Assembly: GCA_946479405.1 (NCBI GenBank)
Contig: CAMLGD010000064.1
Location: forward strand, 1 to 15,426
Direction of reading: 5' to 3'
Source of the DNA: an uncultured Vogesella sp.
GTDB lineage: Bacteria > Pseudomonadota > Gammaproteobacteria > Burkholderiales > Chromobacteriaceae
Length of the DNA: 15,426 nucleotides
Shown in pieces: positions 14,143 to 15,426 of the stretch; position 1 is the first letter of the stretch; the number at the start of each line of letters is the position of its first letter. Position numbers and translations under genes: made by a program. The notes under the pieces are model-generated. The model was given only the letters and a program-made list of their open reading frames with translations, made no database searches and was not told the DNA's origin.

Positions 14143-15426
14143 TTACACGCGCTCGCCCCACAGGTCGTGCTCGCTGGCATCGACGATGTCCACCTCGACA
14201 AAGTCGCCCACGCTCAGGCCGGCGGCATCTTCGACAAACACCAGACCGTCTATTTCCGGCGCATCGGCGTAGCTGCGGCAGATGGCGGTACCCTCTTCGT
14301 CGATCTCGTCCACCAGTACGGTGTAGCGGCGGCCGACGCGGGCAGCCAGGCGCGTGGCGGAGATTTCCGCCTGCACTTCCATGAAGCGCTCCTTGCGCTC
14401 TTCCTTCACCTCTTCCGGCACCGGGTCGGCCAGCTCGTTGGCGGCGGCACCCTCCACCGGCGAATAGGTGAAGCAGCCGACGCGATCCAGCTGCGCTTCG
14501 CGGATGAAGGCCAGCAGCTCTTCGAAGTCTTCTTCGGTTTCGCCCGGGAAGCCGACGATGAAGGTGGAACGGATCACCAGATCCGGGCAGATCTCGCGCC
14601 ATTTCTTGATGCGGCCGAGCACGTTCTCGCTGTTGGCCGGGCGCTTCATCAGCTTGAGGATCTTCTGGCTGGCGTGCTGGAACGGGATATCCAGGTACGG
14701 CAGGATCTTGCCTTCCGCCATCAGCGGAATGATCTCGTCCACGCTCGGGTACGGATACACGTAGTGCAGGCGCACCCAGATGCCGTGCTTGCCCAGCTCC
14801 TCGCACAGTTCCAGCAGGCGGGTCTTGATCGGACGGCCGTTATGGAAGCCCAGCTTGTACTTCACGTCCACCCCGTAGGCGGAAGTATCCTGCGAGATGA
14901 TCAGCAGTTCCTTCACCCCGGCCTTGGCCAGGTTGGCCGCTTCGGCCAGCACGCTGTCGATGGCGCGGCTGTCCAGATCGCCGCGCATGGACGGGATGAT
15001 GCAGAAGGTGCAGCGATGGTTGCAGCCTTCGGAAATCTTCACGTAGGCATAGTGCTTGGGGGTCAGGCGCACGCCAATGTCCGGCACCAGGTCGACGAAC
15101 GGATCGTGCGGCTTGGGCAAGTGGGTGTGCACGTGGGTCATCACCTCGTCGGTGGCGTGCGGGCCGGTGATGGCCAGCACCGACGGATGCGCGTCCTTCA
15201 CCACGTCGCCCTTGGCGCCCAGACAGCCGGTAACGATCACCTTGCCGTTTTCGTTCAGTGCCTCGCCGATGGCGTCCAGCGATTCCTGCACCGCGGCATC
15301 GATAAAGCCACAGGTGTTGACCACCACCAGGTCGGCACCATCGTATGTACCGGAAATTTCATAGCCCTCGGCGCGCAGGCGGGTGAGGATCTGCTCGGAA
15401 TCGGAGGCGGCCTTAGGACAGCCCAG
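14143..15426 (-). CDS. rimO: RimO, ribosomal protein S12 methylthiotransferase (5' end outside window)
   Basis: The minus strand is open from the window edge to TAA at 14143, giving 427 visible residues of a family near 440, so only about 10-20 N-terminal residues are missing. RimO is a radical SAM enzyme that adds a methylthio group to an aspartate of ribosomal protein S12. All six cluster cysteines are visible. Three are in the N-terminal methylthiotransferase domain: [11 protein letters not shown] at the very edge (C3 of the visible part), VVNTCGFID (C39) and VTGCLGA (C68). Three form the radical SAM motif GCNHRCTFC (C135, C139, C142). RimO-type features include [42 protein letters not shown] and [18 protein letters not shown]-like C-terminal domain (about 360-425, [21 protein letters not shown]) binds the substrate. 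No internal start is needed; the frame continues beyond the window. Confidence 0.96.
   Translation of the reverse strand: MGCPKAASDSEQILTRLRAEGYEISGTYDGADLVVVNTCGFIDAAVQESLDAIGEALNENGKVIVTGCLGAKGDVVKDAHPSVLAITGPHATDEVMTHVHTHLPKPHDPFVDLVPDIGVRLTPKHYAYVKISEGCNHRCTFCIIPSMRGDLDSRAIDSVLAEAANLAKAGVKELLIISQDTSAYGVDVKYKLGFHNGRPIKTRLLELCEELGKHGIWVRLHYVYPYPSVDEIIPLMAEGKILPYLDIPFQHASQKILKLMKRPANSENVLGRIKKWREICPDLVIRSTFIVGFPGETEEDFEELLAFIREAQLDRVGCFTYSPVEGAAANELADPVPEEVKEERKERFMEVQAEISATRLAARVGRRYTVLVDEIDEEGTAICRSYADAPEIDGLVFVEDAAGLSVGDFVEVDIVDASEHDLWGERV

Larger units (their letters stand above)
647..14940. repeat. Dispersed nine-base word GCGGCCAAC, 17 exact copies, candidate DNA uptake sequence
   Basis: Forward copies start at 1782, 2911, 3521, 5865, 7844, 10146, 11577 and 12285. 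Reverse copies (GTTGGCCGC) start at 647, 1268, 2989, 4362, 8528, 12862, 13536, 14123 and 14932. Twelve of 17 are preceded by T and nine are followed by CT, giving an extended consensus near TGCGGCCAACCTT. A rough composition estimate for both strands is about 0.3 copies. Three copies are intergenic, all beside terminators. Within genes the word is read as Ala-Ala-Asn (8), Leu-Ala-Ala (4) or Val-Gly-Arg (2). Even spread, both orientations and terminator placement match known uptake sequences of Neisseriaceae; function is inferred. Confidence 0.6.

Noticed and set aside
647..14940. The repeated word as a CRISPR, transposon end or REP element
   Set aside because: Copies are single, evenly scattered, in both orientations and mostly inside conserved genes; there are no spacers, no long inverted repeats and no transposase.

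Overview
This is a GC-rich window (roughly 60-65% by eye) with strong C/G third-position preference and closely packed genes. Gene content and protein style suggest a betaproteobacterium, probably of the Neisseriales (Chromobacteriaceae-like). That placement is inference from recall, not a search. All genes look like ordinary chromosomal genes; I see no insertion sequence, prophage, CRISPR array, tRNA or rRNA.

Layout: (1) 1-2206, minus: tex, RNA-binding transcription accessory protein, 3' end outside the window. (2) 2334-2690, minus: SpoIIAA-like STAS/SEC14 protein with its own terminator. (3) 2764-4969, minus: a tight three-gene operon with an exported protein of unknown function followed by two tandem, paralogous EamA-type transporters coupled by an ATGA overlap. 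(4) 5199-6308, minus: a solitary Rieske non-heme iron oxygenase, closed by a strong hairpin. (5) 6309-6787: a 479-base divergent intergenic region with a perfect 15-base palindrome next to a -10-like box. (6) 6788-10085, plus: ackA-pta, the acetate kinase/phosphotransacetylase operon. (7) 10166-10492ish, minus: small protein of unknown function, convergent with pta. (8) 10740-12218, plus: six-TM chemoreceptor lacking a recognisable sensor or HAMP domain. (9) 12325-13110, minus, and 13261-14061, plus: a divergent Cof-type HAD phosphatase and DeoR-family regulator, separated by a promoter region full of GTGCA repeats. (10) 14143-15426, minus: rimO, 5' end outside the window.

Functional links: AckA and Pta interconvert acetyl-CoA and acetate through acetyl phosphate. 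The DeoR-type regulator has a sugar-phosphate sensor domain and lies head-to-head with a HAD sugar phosphatase, so it may control it. The two EamA proteins may act as a pair. The other genes appear independent.

The most striking signal is not a gene. The nine-base word GCGGCCAAC occurs 17 times on the two strands (about 0.3 expected by a rough composition estimate). It lies in three different reading relations inside genes, and directly beside three of the five intrinsic terminators, once as an inverted pair forming a hairpin. This is the distribution expected of a DNA uptake sequence, as known in Neisseriaceae and Pasteurellaceae, but the word is not one of the dialects I can recall. It is the best candidate here for an undescribed system.
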